DNA from: Bact-08 sp964533215
GTDB taxonomy: Bacteria; Bacteroidota; Bacteroidia; Bacteroidales; UBA932
Direction: 5' to 3'
DNA: 64,000 nucleotides
Assembly (NCBI GenBank): GCA_964533215.1
Contig: CAZHLJ010000008.1
Coordinates: 1 to 64,000 of the forward strand
This document shows positions 47,507 through 55,991 of this stretch, one piece after another. Position numbers and translations under genes: made by a program. Below the pieces are notes generated by a model. The model searched no databases. It was not told the origin of the DNA and saw nothing but the letters and a program-made list of their open reading frames with translations. Each line of letters starts with the position of its first letter. Position 1 is the first letter of the stretch.

Positions 47507-48988
47507 TTAAAGATCGTACTTTTCAATTACATTCCTGAGTGTCTTGCTTAGATCGTTGATATCTTTGGAAGCTGTCTGAGCCTGCTGTATACCCTTTATG
47601 TTCTGTTCACTGGCCATTTTTATATTTTCCATAGCAGGAACAATTTGGTCCATTCCAGCCATCTGTTGGTAATTTGAAGATGAAATCTGCATTGATGCTT
47701 GAGCTGTCTCATCTACATTTTCTGCCAGCAAGTCAATAATCTCACCATTTTGTCTGACAAGCTGTAACCCATTTTCTACAGTCCTTGATCCTTGTTCTGT
47801 AACGCCAACAGCTTGGATTACAGATTTATTTATCTCATTAAGTATCTCTTTCACCTGTTTGGTTGCTTTCTTCGACTGGTCTGCCAGTGAGCGGATCTCT
47901 TGTGCTACAATCGTAAAGCCTCGGCCATGTTCACCCGCTTTTGCTGCTTCTATTGCAGCGTTAACGGCAAGCAGGTTTGACTGATCTGCAATATCAGACA
48001 CGGTTGATGTGATTTCGCCAATAGTCCGGTTTTGTTCAGCAAGCTTAAGTACTGTCTCAGTTATCATTTTCATCTGATTGTCAATTTTCTTTATTGCATC
48101 GGCAACATTAACTACAGATGTTTTTCCTTTTTCGGCAGAATCAGCCGCTTTCTGAGAGCTCTCAATCAAAGCCTGAGCTTTTTCGTTTGCCACAGTAGCA
48201 GTCTGGCGTACCTCTTCTATTGTCGTAGTCGTTTCGGATACAGCCGTAGCAGTTTCCGAAGCACCAGTGGAAATGTCATTAACAGTATCTAATATGCCTG
48301 TAGCTGATTTTGAAAGTATGTTGACGCCATATACAAGCTCAACAGTTATTCTTCTTATCATTCTAAGAACCAATACAGCAAGCACAAGTGTGAGGATGAT
48401 CAATATTAGTCCTAAAGATATCAGTTCAATTGTGACATGCTTTGTTGTGCGGACACTTTCGCCGGACATCTTGTCCCTTATCTGTATAACGGCATTTTCC
48501 AACGCGATGCTTTCAGCCCTGATTTTGCTGTAAAAAGGAGCCATGGTGTCAATGTAGCTGTAAGCCTCAACCATTTTGCCTGAATTAATATGATCAATCA
48601 GTATTCTGCTGTTTCTGAAATACAGGTCTGCGTCAGCATTTATTGAGTCAAAATTGCTTTTAAACTGAGGGTAGTCCTTTAGCATAATCATAATACTCCT
48701 GAACTTCTCTTTCAAGGAGTCACCTTTTATGATCAATTCGTCCAAAACAGCACTCTTGTGATTCTCATCCTTGGTAGTAAGTATGTCGTAGGTAAGAACT
48801 CTGGACCTGTTTTCATTTGATCTCAGCTGAGCTATGTTGTATACGATTTCGTTCAACTTATCTACTTCTGCATGAATTTGTTTAAGCTCGATTATGTTTT
48901 TCAGAGATATAGTCAGCGTGACAATAATTGCCAGCATTATTATTGCAAAAGCTATCTGAAGTTTCCCTCTGGTCTTGAATTTTTTCAT
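47507..48988 (-). CDS. Methyl-accepting chemotaxis protein
   Basis: 493 residues. Membrane helix 1 is at about 11-29 and helix 2 at about 188-208. They enclose a periplasmic helical sensor of about 155 residues of four-helix-bundle type. The cytoplasmic signalling domain has the hairpin tip segment DIADQSNLLAVNAAIEAAKAG and HGRGFTIVAQEIRSLADQS, flanked by Glu/Gln-rich methylation helices. A standard HAMP domain is not evident after helix 2. There is no C-terminal NWETF-type tether, which fits a CheR that uses its own TPRs. The only receptor in the operon. Confidence 0.92.
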   Translation of the reverse strand: MKKFKTRGKLQIAFAIIMLAIIVTLTISLKNIIELKQIHAEVDKLNEIVYNIAQLRSNENRSRVLTYDILTTKDENHKSAVLDELIIKGDSLKEKFRSIMIMLKDYPQFKSNFDSINADADLYFRNSRILIDHINSGKMVEAYSYIDTMAPFYSKIRAESIALENAVIQIRDKMSGESVRTTKHVTIELISLGLILIILTLVLAVLVLRMIRRITVELVYGVNILSKSATGILDTVNDISTGASETATAVSETTTTIEEVRQTATVANEKAQALIESSQKAADSAEKGKTSVVNVADAIKKIDNQMKMITETVLKLAEQNRTIGEITSTVSDIADQSNLLAVNAAIEAAKAGEHGRGFTIVAQEIRSLADQSKKATKQVKEILNEINKSVIQAVGVTEQGSRTVENGLQLVRQNGEIIDLLAENVDETAQASMQISSSNYQQMAGMDQIVPAMENIKMASEQNIKGIQQAQTASKDINDLSKTLRNVIEKYDL

Positions 48989-48993
48989 TGCTT

Positions 48994-49512
48994 TTATTGT
49001 TGGTTTATGATTAATATTGGACTTTTTAACATTTTCCCGGCTTTTAGAATTACTAGACCGTCTGGAAGCACTCCTAAAACGTACTCCATTTCTGAGGATC
49101 CGAAAGTATTTGGAGGCGGAGCTGAAACTGTTTTCAGATCAATCTCAAGTATTCCTGTTATTGAATCAGCGACAACTCCGAAGGTCACTTTTCCATCATC
49201 AAGCACAATAGCCTTATTGAGTTCGGTCAGCCCTTTTTCAGGTAAATTAAATAATTTGTGAATGTTTATAACTGATAGAATTTTGCTGCGGAAGTGCATT
49301 ACACCCATCACAAAGGGAGGAGTGCCTGGAATTGGAGTTATATCCTTAAGGGACAGCACTTCAGATACAAATTTTTCTTTAATTGCATATCTTTGAGAAA
49401 AAAGGCAAAATTCAACATAACGAGTCTTATCACCCTCTTTTTCTAAGGTTTTCTCTCTTCTAATCGAATTGACTTTAGCTCGCTCAAGAAGTATCTCCTC
49501 GTCACTTTTCAT
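48994..49512 (-). CDS. cheW: CheW-like coupling protein (second copy)
   Basis: 172 residues. The CheW SH3-like double barrel occupies about 25-160 (VEFCLFSQRYAIKEKFVSEVL, then the signature FVMGVMHFRSKILSVINI). The N-terminal ~25 residues are a charged helix (ERAKVNSIRREK). It links the receptor to the kinase. It overlaps cheR by 11 bp, and the mcp gene follows 5 bp later. The operon has two CheW genes around cheR, as in wsp (WspB and WspD). Confidence 0.9.
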   Translation of the reverse strand: MKSDEEILLERAKVNSIRREKTLEKEGDKTRYVEFCLFSQRYAIKEKFVSEVLSLKDITPIPGTPPFVMGVMHFRSKILSVINIHKLFNLPEKGLTELNKAIVLDDGKVTFGVVADSITGILEIDLKTVSAPPPNTFGSSEMEYVLGVLPDGLVILKAGKMLKSPILIINQQ

Positions 49513-50842
49513 TATTCTGTCCCAAAATTAAATTTTCAATCATCTCCCGTATTCGTCCTTTGGTCATTCCTCCGGAATCAGGAACTATTTCGTCCTCTTT
49601 CATGTCATCAATGCTTTCTAGAGCATTAATGTAATGTTTTCTAGCCTGTTCCCTTTTCCCGTTTTGAGAGAGGAAATTGCCAAGCATTAGATGACATAAA
49701 AGGTGATTAGGGTTAAGGTAAAGAACCTTCCTCAACACTTCCACTGCCTCTTCATTTTTGTTCTGTTCAGTCAAAATCGTTCCATAAAGATAATAAATAT
49801 CTGCATCCGCTTTGCCTGAAGCGATAATCTTCTTAATAAATTCTATTGCTTTATCATAATCACCTCTGTCGGCATAGGCCTTTGCATTCAATATCAACGT
49901 GAAGCTCTCTTCGGACTGAGGTTGTGGATTGAAATTGGTATGTAAATCCCTATTTGATTTTACTATTGCCCTGACAGGAGGTTTTCTCAATGAAGGGTAG
50001 TTAGCCGGAGCCTTTCTGTAGAAAAAATTATTTTCATAAACATACTTGCCAAACATGGAGAAATAGATGTCGTTCAGTTCTACCTGACTGGTTATGAGCC
50101 AACCGCCATCAGCAAGCGATTTGAATATCTTCCCGGCCACCTCCGGAATAACCTCATGTGACAAGTATATGAATACATTCCTGCAGAATATAATGTCAAT
50201 ATTTTCAGTACCGGTTGAAAAAGATGGGTAAATGTTATCTGATAGGTTAAGAAAAGAAAATTTGACCATCTCTTTGATTTCATTGGATACAACCCAGTGA
50301 TTGCCCTTCTTTGAAAAATACTTTTGTCTGATTTTTGGATCTGTATCACGGAAAGACCACTCTGAATATTCGCCTGAAACAGCCTTCTGGATTGCTTTTG
50401 GATTTATGTCCGTGGCCAGAATTCGTGTGTTCCATTGAGCAAGTTCCGGAAAATTTTCCTTAATAAGGATTGCCAGCGTATATGGTTCTTCTCCGGAACT
50501 GCACCCTGCGCACCATATTTTGATTTGCCGTGAATTTTCTTTCCTTTTTGAAATAAGTTCAGGAAGGATAATTCTGACAAAAAGTTTTAAAGAATTTTGT
50601 TCCCGGAAAAAATATGTCTCTCCCACTGTTATATGTGAGGATATTATCCGCAGCTCTTTGGTAGTCAGTTTAGATGTGGAAATCCAATTGTATATGCTTT
50701 CAACATCAGCAGAAATGCCAAGATCTTTTGCTGAGGCCAGCATTCCCTTTTCAAGATCATGTAAGCGATTCCCCGGGAAATCCAGACCAAGAGTACTGTG
50801 AATTATAGCGGCAATTTTCTTTAAAGTTTCTGACTTTGCCAT
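49502..50842 (-). CDS. cheR: CheR methyltransferase with C-terminal TPR repeats
   Basis: 446 residues. It methylates MCP glutamates. The N-terminal helical domain is followed by the S-adenosylmethionine fold with GCSSGEEPY at 113-121, LATDINPKAI and IIFCRNVFIYL. The segment from about 325 to 440 contains two to three tetratricopeptide repeats (AYADRGDYDKAIEFIKKII, AEVLRKVLYLNPNH-type). CheR-TPR fusions belong to the WspC/FrzF class. It overlaps cheW genes on both sides. Confidence 0.92.
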   Translation of the reverse strand: MAKSETLKKIAAIIHSTLGLDFPGNRLHDLEKGMLASAKDLGISADVESIYNWISTSKLTTKELRIISSHITVGETYFFREQNSLKLFVRIILPELISKRKENSRQIKIWCAGCSSGEEPYTLAILIKENFPELAQWNTRILATDINPKAIQKAVSGEYSEWSFRDTDPKIRQKYFSKKGNHWVVSNEIKEMVKFSFLNLSDNIYPSFSTGTENIDIIFCRNVFIYLSHEVIPEVAGKIFKSLADGGWLITSQVELNDIYFSMFGKYVYENNFFYRKAPANYPSLRKPPVRAIVKSNRDLHTNFNPQPQSEESFTLILNAKAYADRGDYDKAIEFIKKIIASGKADADIYYLYGTILTEQNKNEEAVEVLRKVLYLNPNHLLCHLMLGNFLSQNGKREQARKHYINALESIDDMKEDEIVPDSGGMTKGRIREMIENLILGQNNEK

Positions 50843-51288
50843 ATATGTTGGAGTTCTATCTCTTCATTCTTGCTGATAATGCTTTCAATGTCATAAATCA
50901 GAATTAATCCCTCCTGATGACTGAGAACCTTGACGTGTTTTAACCCGTTGAATATTAAAGCTGAATCCTTGACCTGATCAGGGGTGATGTCTATTATGTC
51001 ATCGACATGCTCTGCAATGAGACCAACCTTTCTTATGCCGGTATTGATTATTATTAATCTATCCGTTAATTGTATCTCGCGGGTAGGCAGATTGAACCTG
51101 TTCCTCAAGCTTATTATTGGAATTATTTCACCATGAAAATCAATGATACCTCTTAAAAATGATACCTCTTTCTCTAATTGAGTTATTGCCTGAGAGCGGA
51201 TTACACTCTCAACAATATCGAGCGGAATGGCAAATTTCTGACCATTGATAATAAAACATAAGTACCCTGAAGAATTTTCTCTCATCAT
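50821..51288 (-). CDS. cheW: CheW-like coupling protein (first copy)
   Basis: 155 residues, CheW domain throughout (YLCFIINGQKFAIPLDIVESV, FLRGIIDFHGEIIPIISLRNRF, then GLIAEHVDDIIDI). First gene of the chemosensory operon. It overlaps cheR by 22 bp. On the minus strand TATATTTAC at 51306-51314, one base off TAnnTTTGY, could be its promoter. Read-through from the alcohol dehydrogenase gene, which ends at 51322, is also possible. Confidence 0.9.
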   Translation of the reverse strand: MMRENSSGYLCFIINGQKFAIPLDIVESVIRSQAITQLEKEVSFLRGIIDFHGEIIPIISLRNRFNLPTREIQLTDRLIIINTGIRKVGLIAEHVDDIIDITPDQVKDSALIFNGLKHVKVLSHQEGLILIYDIESIISKNEEIELQHIWQSQKL

Positions 51289-51321
51289 TCATAGCAGTTA
51301 AGCTATGTAAATATAGTAAAA

Positions 51322-52467
51322 TTATATCACACGTTCAAGAATCAGGCGTGTAACAGATGCATCCACAGATCTATTTTCGCCTATATGCATATCCCTTTCG
51401 GTAAAACGTCTGACTATTTCGTCAATAGTCTCCTTGCCGATTCCATTCTCGCTTAATCTTGTCTTCAAACCAAGAGAACGGAAGAACTCCTCAGTCTTGT
51501 CAATTATCATTTTAATAGCCGTCTCTTTTTCTGAGTGTTCTATTCCCCAGACTCTTTTTCCATACTGAAGGATCTTGTCACACTTCTCTTCACGTAAAAC
51601 CCACATTGTGCCAGGCAATACAATTGTAAGGGAATGACCATGAGTGATACCGTTAAGAGCCGTAAGTTCATGGCCTATCATGTGGGTAGCCCAATCCTGT
51701 GATACTCCCATTGCTATGAATCCGTTAAGCCCCATGGTTGCTGATATCATAAAAGTTGCCATTGCTTCATAATCGTATTGATTTTTACGAATCTGAGGTG
51801 CAACTTCTATTATTGTCTGAAGGATTCCCTCTGCCCACCTGTCCATCAAAGGTGACTGATTCGTGGTTGTCAGGTATTGCTCTATGACATGTACAAAAGT
51901 GTCTGCAAGCCCGCAGGCTACCTGGAATGGCGGAAGGGAGAATGTTGTCTGAGGATCAAGAATCGAGAAGAGAGGAAATTTTGAAAAGAAGGAAAATTTT
52001 TCCTTGGTAGACTTATTTGAGATGACAGCTCCTGAATTCATTTCCGATCCTGTCGCAGGAAGGGTGAGTACAGAGGCCAAAGGCAAAGATGATTTGTACA
52101 AGCTTGGCTTCCGGACAAGATCCCAAGCGTCTTCATCATGCACTACACCTGCCGCAATTAGTTTCGATCCATCGATAACGGACCCACCTCCAACTGCAAG
52201 GACAAAGTCACATCTCTCCCTCTTTGCCAAAGCTATTGCCTCACGAAGAGTCTCAACTGTCGGGTTTGGCTCAATTCCCCAGAATTCAACAGAGGTATGA
52301 TTTTTTAGAGCCTCTTTGACTTGGTCATATACCCCATTCATTCTCACACTTCCGCCACCGAATGTGACCAGAATCTTTTTGTCAGCAGGAATCTCAGTAG
52401 ACAATGCAGCAATGGAACCTTTGCCAAAGATTAGTTTTGTAGGGTTTTGAAAAACGAAATTTTTCAT
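51322..52467 (-). CDS. Iron-containing alcohol dehydrogenase
   Basis: 381 residues of the group III (YqhD/BdhA) alcohol dehydrogenases, which reduce aldehydes with NADPH. Coenzyme motifs are ILVTFGGGSVRMNGVYDQV and VGGGSVIDGSKLIA. Metal ligands lie in the segment ADTFVHVIEQY (Asp, His) and in the later HGHSLTIVLPG and WATHMIGHELTA regions. Length is normal. It precedes the chemosensory operon by 33 bp on the same strand. Confidence 0.92.
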   Translation of the reverse strand: MKNFVFQNPTKLIFGKGSIAALSTEIPADKKILVTFGGGSVRMNGVYDQVKEALKNHTSVEFWGIEPNPTVETLREAIALAKRERCDFVLAVGGGSVIDGSKLIAAGVVHDEDAWDLVRKPSLYKSSLPLASVLTLPATGSEMNSGAVISNKSTKEKFSFFSKFPLFSILDPQTTFSLPPFQVACGLADTFVHVIEQYLTTTNQSPLMDRWAEGILQTIIEVAPQIRKNQYDYEAMATFMISATMGLNGFIAMGVSQDWATHMIGHELTALNGITHGHSLTIVLPGTMWVLREEKCDKILQYGKRVWGIEHSEKETAIKMIIDKTEEFFRSLGLKTRLSENGIGKETIDEIVRRFTERDMHIGENRSVDASVTRLILERVI

Positions 52468-52510
52468 AAAGATTGATTTAACTTTCCAAAATTACTCTTC
52501 TTTTAATGAA

Positions 52511-52566
52511 AAAAAAACTACAATAGTGAATTTTGTAGTTTTTTATGGTTTGTCCGGTTTTTAGAC
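52511..52566. other. Hairpin plus ttgtccggtttttagac motif at the left border of the RiPP region
   Basis: AAACTACAA at 52515-52523 pairs with TTGTAGTTT at 52533-52541, giving a bidirectional terminator-like hairpin flanked by A and T runs. The motif tttgtccggtttttagac follows at 52549-52566. A very similar hairpin and motif (ttttgtccagtttttagaac) lie at 58948-59006 on the other side of the cluster. Confidence 0.55.
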
Positions 52567-52572
52567 TTTTTG

Positions 52573-53205
52573 TGTATAATACTCCCGCAAAATCAGACCA
52601 CTGNNNNNNNNNNNNNNNNNNNNNNNNNNNNNNNNNNNNNNNNNNNNNNNNNNNNNNNNNNNNNNNNNNNNNNNNNNNNNNNNNNNNNNNNNNNNNNNNN
52701 NNNTGAGGCAATCAAGGAACAGGAGACTCTCAGCGAGCTTTCAAAACGGTTTGGAGTACATCCACAGATGATCTCGAACTGGAAACGGGAGTTTCTGTCC
52801 CGGAGTACGGAGATATTTTCGACCAAGGCTCCCGACGAGGAAGCCATAGACGCGAACAGGCACTATATGAGAAGATCGGTAGATTGGAGATAGAGGTGGA
52901 TTTTTGCAGGAGGGCCTCAGAAAAGCTCAGTATCCGGCGTCAATGTGAGTTTTTTGGTGTGAACAGAAGCACTCATTACTATAAACCTTTTGAAGAGGGT
53001 CCTGAAGATCTTTATGTGATGAGCAAGATGGATGAGGAGTATCTTAACTGCTATAATTGATGTTTATAGCCGCTATATTGTAGGGAGGAGTCTTTCCAAC
53101 AACTTGGGGCAGAGTGCTGCCTTAAGGTGCTCAAGCAGGCTGTTGCGAAGCACGGAAAACCGGAGATTGTGAACTCCGACCAGGGTTCGCAATTCACCAG
53201 CCCGA
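52573..53205 (+). pseudogene. IS3-family transposase relic, copy 1
   Basis: A decayed insertion sequence. After the N gap (52604-52703), 52704-52900 encodes part of the IS3 OrfA helix-turn-helix (SELSKRFGVHPQMISNWKREF). A second frame continues with ALYEKIGRLEIEVDFCRRAS, and then orfB starts (RRQCEFFGVNRSTHYY). After DEEYL the sequence jumps straight to IIDVYSRYIVGRSLS, losing roughly a hundred residues with the first part of the DDE domain. A 2-nt loss near 53100 shifts the frame. The relic stops abruptly after SDQGSQFTSP at 53205. The tgtataatactccc at 52573 may be its left end. Confidence 0.8.
52604..52703. other. Assembly gap (100 N)
   Basis: A run of exactly 100 N, the usual placeholder for a scaffold join of unknown length. 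It falls inside the IS relic, where repeats break assemblies. Confidence 0.99.
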
Positions 53206-53301
53206 TAAATGTACGAAGCTTCGGATTATAAATAAGTTGCTAAACATCTAAAAATTCTTTGTTTAATAAAACGATACTCTTAGCTTATGTTTTCATATCT
53301 G

Positions 53302-53718
53302 CTAAAATCTGTAAATCTCTTTAAAAGAAAGATCTCCACGAGGTGTTACATATACTCCGCGGCTAACTAACCAAGCATGTGCCGACAGCCTTTTCTCATT
53401 CTTTACGGTTACTCCCAGATAAATTGTAGAGGCAATACCTCTGCGTTGCAGCATGAATCGAGCAGCGAACGATTTAACAATGCAGACATTGCGCCAGATT
53501 GCAATTTTATTGGCACGTTCTAGGGCAATACTAATATCCTTTATACTTTGAACACTTGCTTGCTTTACAAGTACTTCATTTTTTCTGAAAATCTGCTTGC
53601 ATATTTTAAAAGGGAAAATTATTAGCATGAACTTAGATGTAAACAAAAAAAAGATAGCCTCCATTAGTAATTTTTTCTGTCTAAAAGGTATTCGGCAAAA
53701 TTTAGAAATTAGGCTCAC
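53302..53718 (-). CDS. Lasso peptide B2-type leader protease (transglutaminase-like)
   Basis: 138 residues. It matches the B2 cysteine protease of lasso-peptide pathways, which cuts the leader off the precursor. A catalytic Cys79 lies in RNVCIVKSFAARFMLQRRGI and His114 in LSAHAWLVSRGV. The third residue of the triad may be Asp129. The N-terminus is basic and hydrophobic. It overlaps the PqqD-like gene by 4 bp, the usual B1-B2 arrangement. Last gene of the minus-strand half of the cluster. Confidence 0.88.
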   Translation of the reverse strand: MSLISKFCRIPFRQKKLLMEAIFFLFTSKFMLIIFPFKICKQIFRKNEVLVKQASVQSIKDISIALERANKIAIWRNVCIVKSFAARFMLQRRGIASTIYLGVTVKNEKRLSAHAWLVSRGVYVTPRGDLSFKEIYRF

Positions 53719-53978
53719 TGTTTTATAACGATATCGAATTTAACACACTTGTCAAGAAATGACTGAACTTCTGTTTTGCACTGCTCCTGAGAGATATTGT
53801 ACTCTGAAAGGAGGTTTGAGATTATTTCCTCAAGCGTTTTTGGTTGTTCTATTAGCGTCCAAATTCGCTTACCAACAGGATTTAAACCAAAATAATTGCC
53901 ATTGTTAATGTGCATAATTACTTGATGGTTGTCTATTTCTCCATCAATAACATTTACTAATCTGCTATATTTCTCCAT
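53715..53978 (-). CDS. PqqD-family RiPP recognition protein (lasso B1)
   Basis: 87 residues with the PqqD fold that binds RiPP leader peptides. The pattern is VIMHINNGNYFGLNPVGKRIW, then IISNLLSEYNI, then VQSFLDKCVKFDIV. It should bind the leader motif WxxPxV of the precursor at 57932 and present it to the B2 protease. Directly upstream of, and overlapping, the B2 gene. Confidence 0.9.
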   Translation of the reverse strand: MEKYSRLVNVIDGEIDNHQVIMHINNGNYFGLNPVGKRIWTLIEQPKTLEEIISNLLSEYNISQEQCKTEVQSFLDKCVKFDIVIKQ

Positions 53979-54073
53979 CTTTTTAGGTGTTTTATTGATC
54001 TCCTTTAATCAACATCTAACTTTTATACTCTTCACATTATTATCACCAAGATAATATTATCTTTTCAAATAGC

Positions 54074-54934
54074 CTAAACAGTTAAATTTCCTTCTTTATC
54101 TATATATCCGAACGCTTTCATAGTATCATAGTTATATTCGACTATTCTGTTTATTTGCTCCGCTGTTAGATAATCTTTATAGTTGCCTATCTTTCCTTTC
54201 CAGAAGAAGTTTTGGCAATGCTGTTTTTTCTCAATAAAGCCATTCTCCTTTTCTAATTGTTGTAGCACCCTAAAGTCACTATTAGCAATCGCTTTTTTTA
54301 AGCGATGCTCTTCATAATCCAAACCGATGAATCGGATAATTAACTCAAAAGTCTCTACCGGATTTTGGAGCATATCTTCGTATCTGACAAAGTGAACAGG
54401 AATTAATGATTGCGTTTCCCAGCTTTCTATATGGCATTTCCATGACTTTAAGATTTGCCGTAGCTGTCCATTTTTCTTTCCTCCGAGGGTAGCATTTTCG
54501 TCTAAAATTTGGTTAACCTTTTCTTCAATTTTGCTATCACTATGATTAGCAAATGATACACAAACATCTAACGGATTGCGTACAAAGTATACTGAACATT
54601 TGCTGTATTGCTCTGGGAAAAGAGGTTTGTTATATGAATTAGTTGTATAGGCATCATGGACTTTCTTGTAGCATACTTCATTTTTTCTTGCATACTCTTC
54701 AGAAAAAGCTTTGTACATATCTGGACGCCACAAGTCAACCTCATCTCCTGTCAGTTCAAACGGATTCAAACCAACAATCTCTTCAAAATCAATGGCACTA
54801 CTTGCTATCCGAGCGCTTTGAATTTCCTCTAAAGAGAGAGGCTCGTTGGTCTTATTCAGATAATTCGATAAAAACATCCGAAACCAGGTGTTTCCTGATT
54901 TTGGATATGAGGTAAGCCATACAATATTTTTCAT
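54074..54934 (-). CDS. PAPS-dependent sulfotransferase
   Basis: 286 residues of the cytosolic sulfotransferase fold. The 5'-phosphosulfate loop is PKSGNTW at 11-17. KVHDA at 91-95 is in the place of the catalytic basic residues, and the 3'-phosphate motif is RNPLDVCVS at 119-127. The C-terminal FFWKGKIGNYKDYLT matches the usual RKGxxGDWK loop. It transfers sulfate from PAPS to a hydroxyl or amine. Between the kinase gene and B1/B2, it is likely a tailoring enzyme for the precursor's Ser residues (inference). Confidence 0.88.
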   Translation of the reverse strand: MKNIVWLTSYPKSGNTWFRMFLSNYLNKTNEPLSLEEIQSARIASSAIDFEEIVGLNPFELTGDEVDLWRPDMYKAFSEEYARKNEVCYKKVHDAYTTNSYNKPLFPEQYSKCSVYFVRNPLDVCVSFANHSDSKIEEKVNQILDENATLGGKKNGQLRQILKSWKCHIESWETQSLIPVHFVRYEDMLQNPVETFELIIRFIGLDYEEHRLKKAIANSDFRVLQQLEKENGFIEKKQHCQNFFWKGKIGNYKDYLTAEQINRIVEYNYDTMKAFGYIDKEGNLTV

Positions 54935-54937
54935 ATA

Positions 54938-55795
54938 CTATAATGCCTCTTCATTAATAACTAAAAGATCTGCGATCTTCTGCTTTATAAAATCCATTGC
55001 TTGCTGTATGCTACAAATTTTGGGACGAATGATGTGCAGAACTCTGACTTTCTGTCCCAGACTTAACAGCTGAAGGCAAATGCTTTGTTCAGCCTTCGGC
55101 ATTCCCTTCAAGTAAAGTTTTCGGTATATCTGATCCTTAAGTGCTTTAAACTTATTTATACCTGTAAGTTCCGAAGAGGTAAATTCATCTTTATTATGAG
55201 TATCCAGAATTATAATTAAATGTAAGGAGGAATTCAACTCTTTACTGGATTCGTATGGGTAGTAAAACTTCTCTAAAGTTGGCCTTATTTTTCTTAAATT
55301 TTTGGGAGATAAATTAAGCTGTTCAAATGCATCATCCCATAGTTTAATTTCTGTTTTTAGTGGGTTGATATATACCTCTCCCTCTTTTACCGAAACAGGA
55401 GTAATATCATCAGATATGAATTGTGCACTTTCTTGGCAAAAAGCTGCAGTTATTGAGGATTTACCCGCACCTGAATTTCCACAGATAATGACTCCTGCTC
55501 CTTTGTAGTTAAAAGAACTGCCATGAAATGCTAAAATCCTCCTTTGTAGTAGGACAGCTCCTTGTACAGACCCGTTTAGAAATAGCTCTACGGAATCTTT
55601 ATCCGACCCTTCTTCTAAAAAAATGTTTATTACTTCCCCCCTTTCAACATAAAATTGCGCCTGATTATAAACGTGTAAATAAAACTGATCTTCAGACACC
55701 CTGAAATGTGGTCTTTCGAATAGGGCAAAATCTATATTTTTTGGTGGTTTTGATATGTATTTTATTTGCAGGTTATTTATAGATGTTGGATGCAT
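54938..55795 (-). CDS. HPr kinase-like protein, probable RiPP precursor kinase
   Basis: 285 residues. The C-terminal kinase domain resembles HPrK: HGSSF at 91-95, P-loop GNSGAGKS at 106-113 and an SDD at 128-130, followed by PLKTEIKLWDD. No HPr-system partner is nearby. HPrK-like proteins are known in lasso-peptide clusters, where the paeninodin kinase phosphorylates the C-terminal Ser of the precursor. The precursor here also ends in Ser. First gene of the minus-strand half, diverging from the cyclase gene; the sulfotransferase follows after 3 bp. Confidence 0.85.
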   Translation of the reverse strand: MHPTSINNLQIKYISKPPKNIDFALFERPHFRVSEDQFYLHVYNQAQFYVERGEVINIFLEEGSDKDSVELFLNGSVQGAVLLQRRILAFHGSSFNYKGAGVIICGNSGAGKSSITAAFCQESAQFISDDITPVSVKEGEVYINPLKTEIKLWDDAFEQLNLSPKNLRKIRPTLEKFYYPYESSKELNSSLHLIIILDTHNKDEFTSSELTGINKFKALKDQIYRKLYLKGMPKAEQSICLQLLSLGQKVRVLHIIRPKICSIQQAMDFIKQKIADLLVINEEAL

Positions 55796-55991
55796 AAATA
55801 TGTCATTGATCTTCTTATACTTTTAAATCTTTTAATTTGCAATATAAATAAAATTGCTTAAATATGTAGTAGCTTATTAATATTTACCTTGTTTTGGAAG
55901 TTAAATTAATCCCATATTGCTTTTCAGGATATTTTACACTCATGTCAAATCAGATAAACAATAAATTTTATTTAACTTTACTATTTATTAT

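Noticed and set aside
51147..51180. Short tandem repeat (aatgatacctctt twice)
   Set aside because: It lies within the conserved CheW coding segment EVSFLRGIIDFHG and is explained by codon choice.
52478..52893. Open frames spanning the N gap
   Set aside because: They exist only because N codons contain no stops; only the IS3 OrfA part after 52704 is real sequence similarity.
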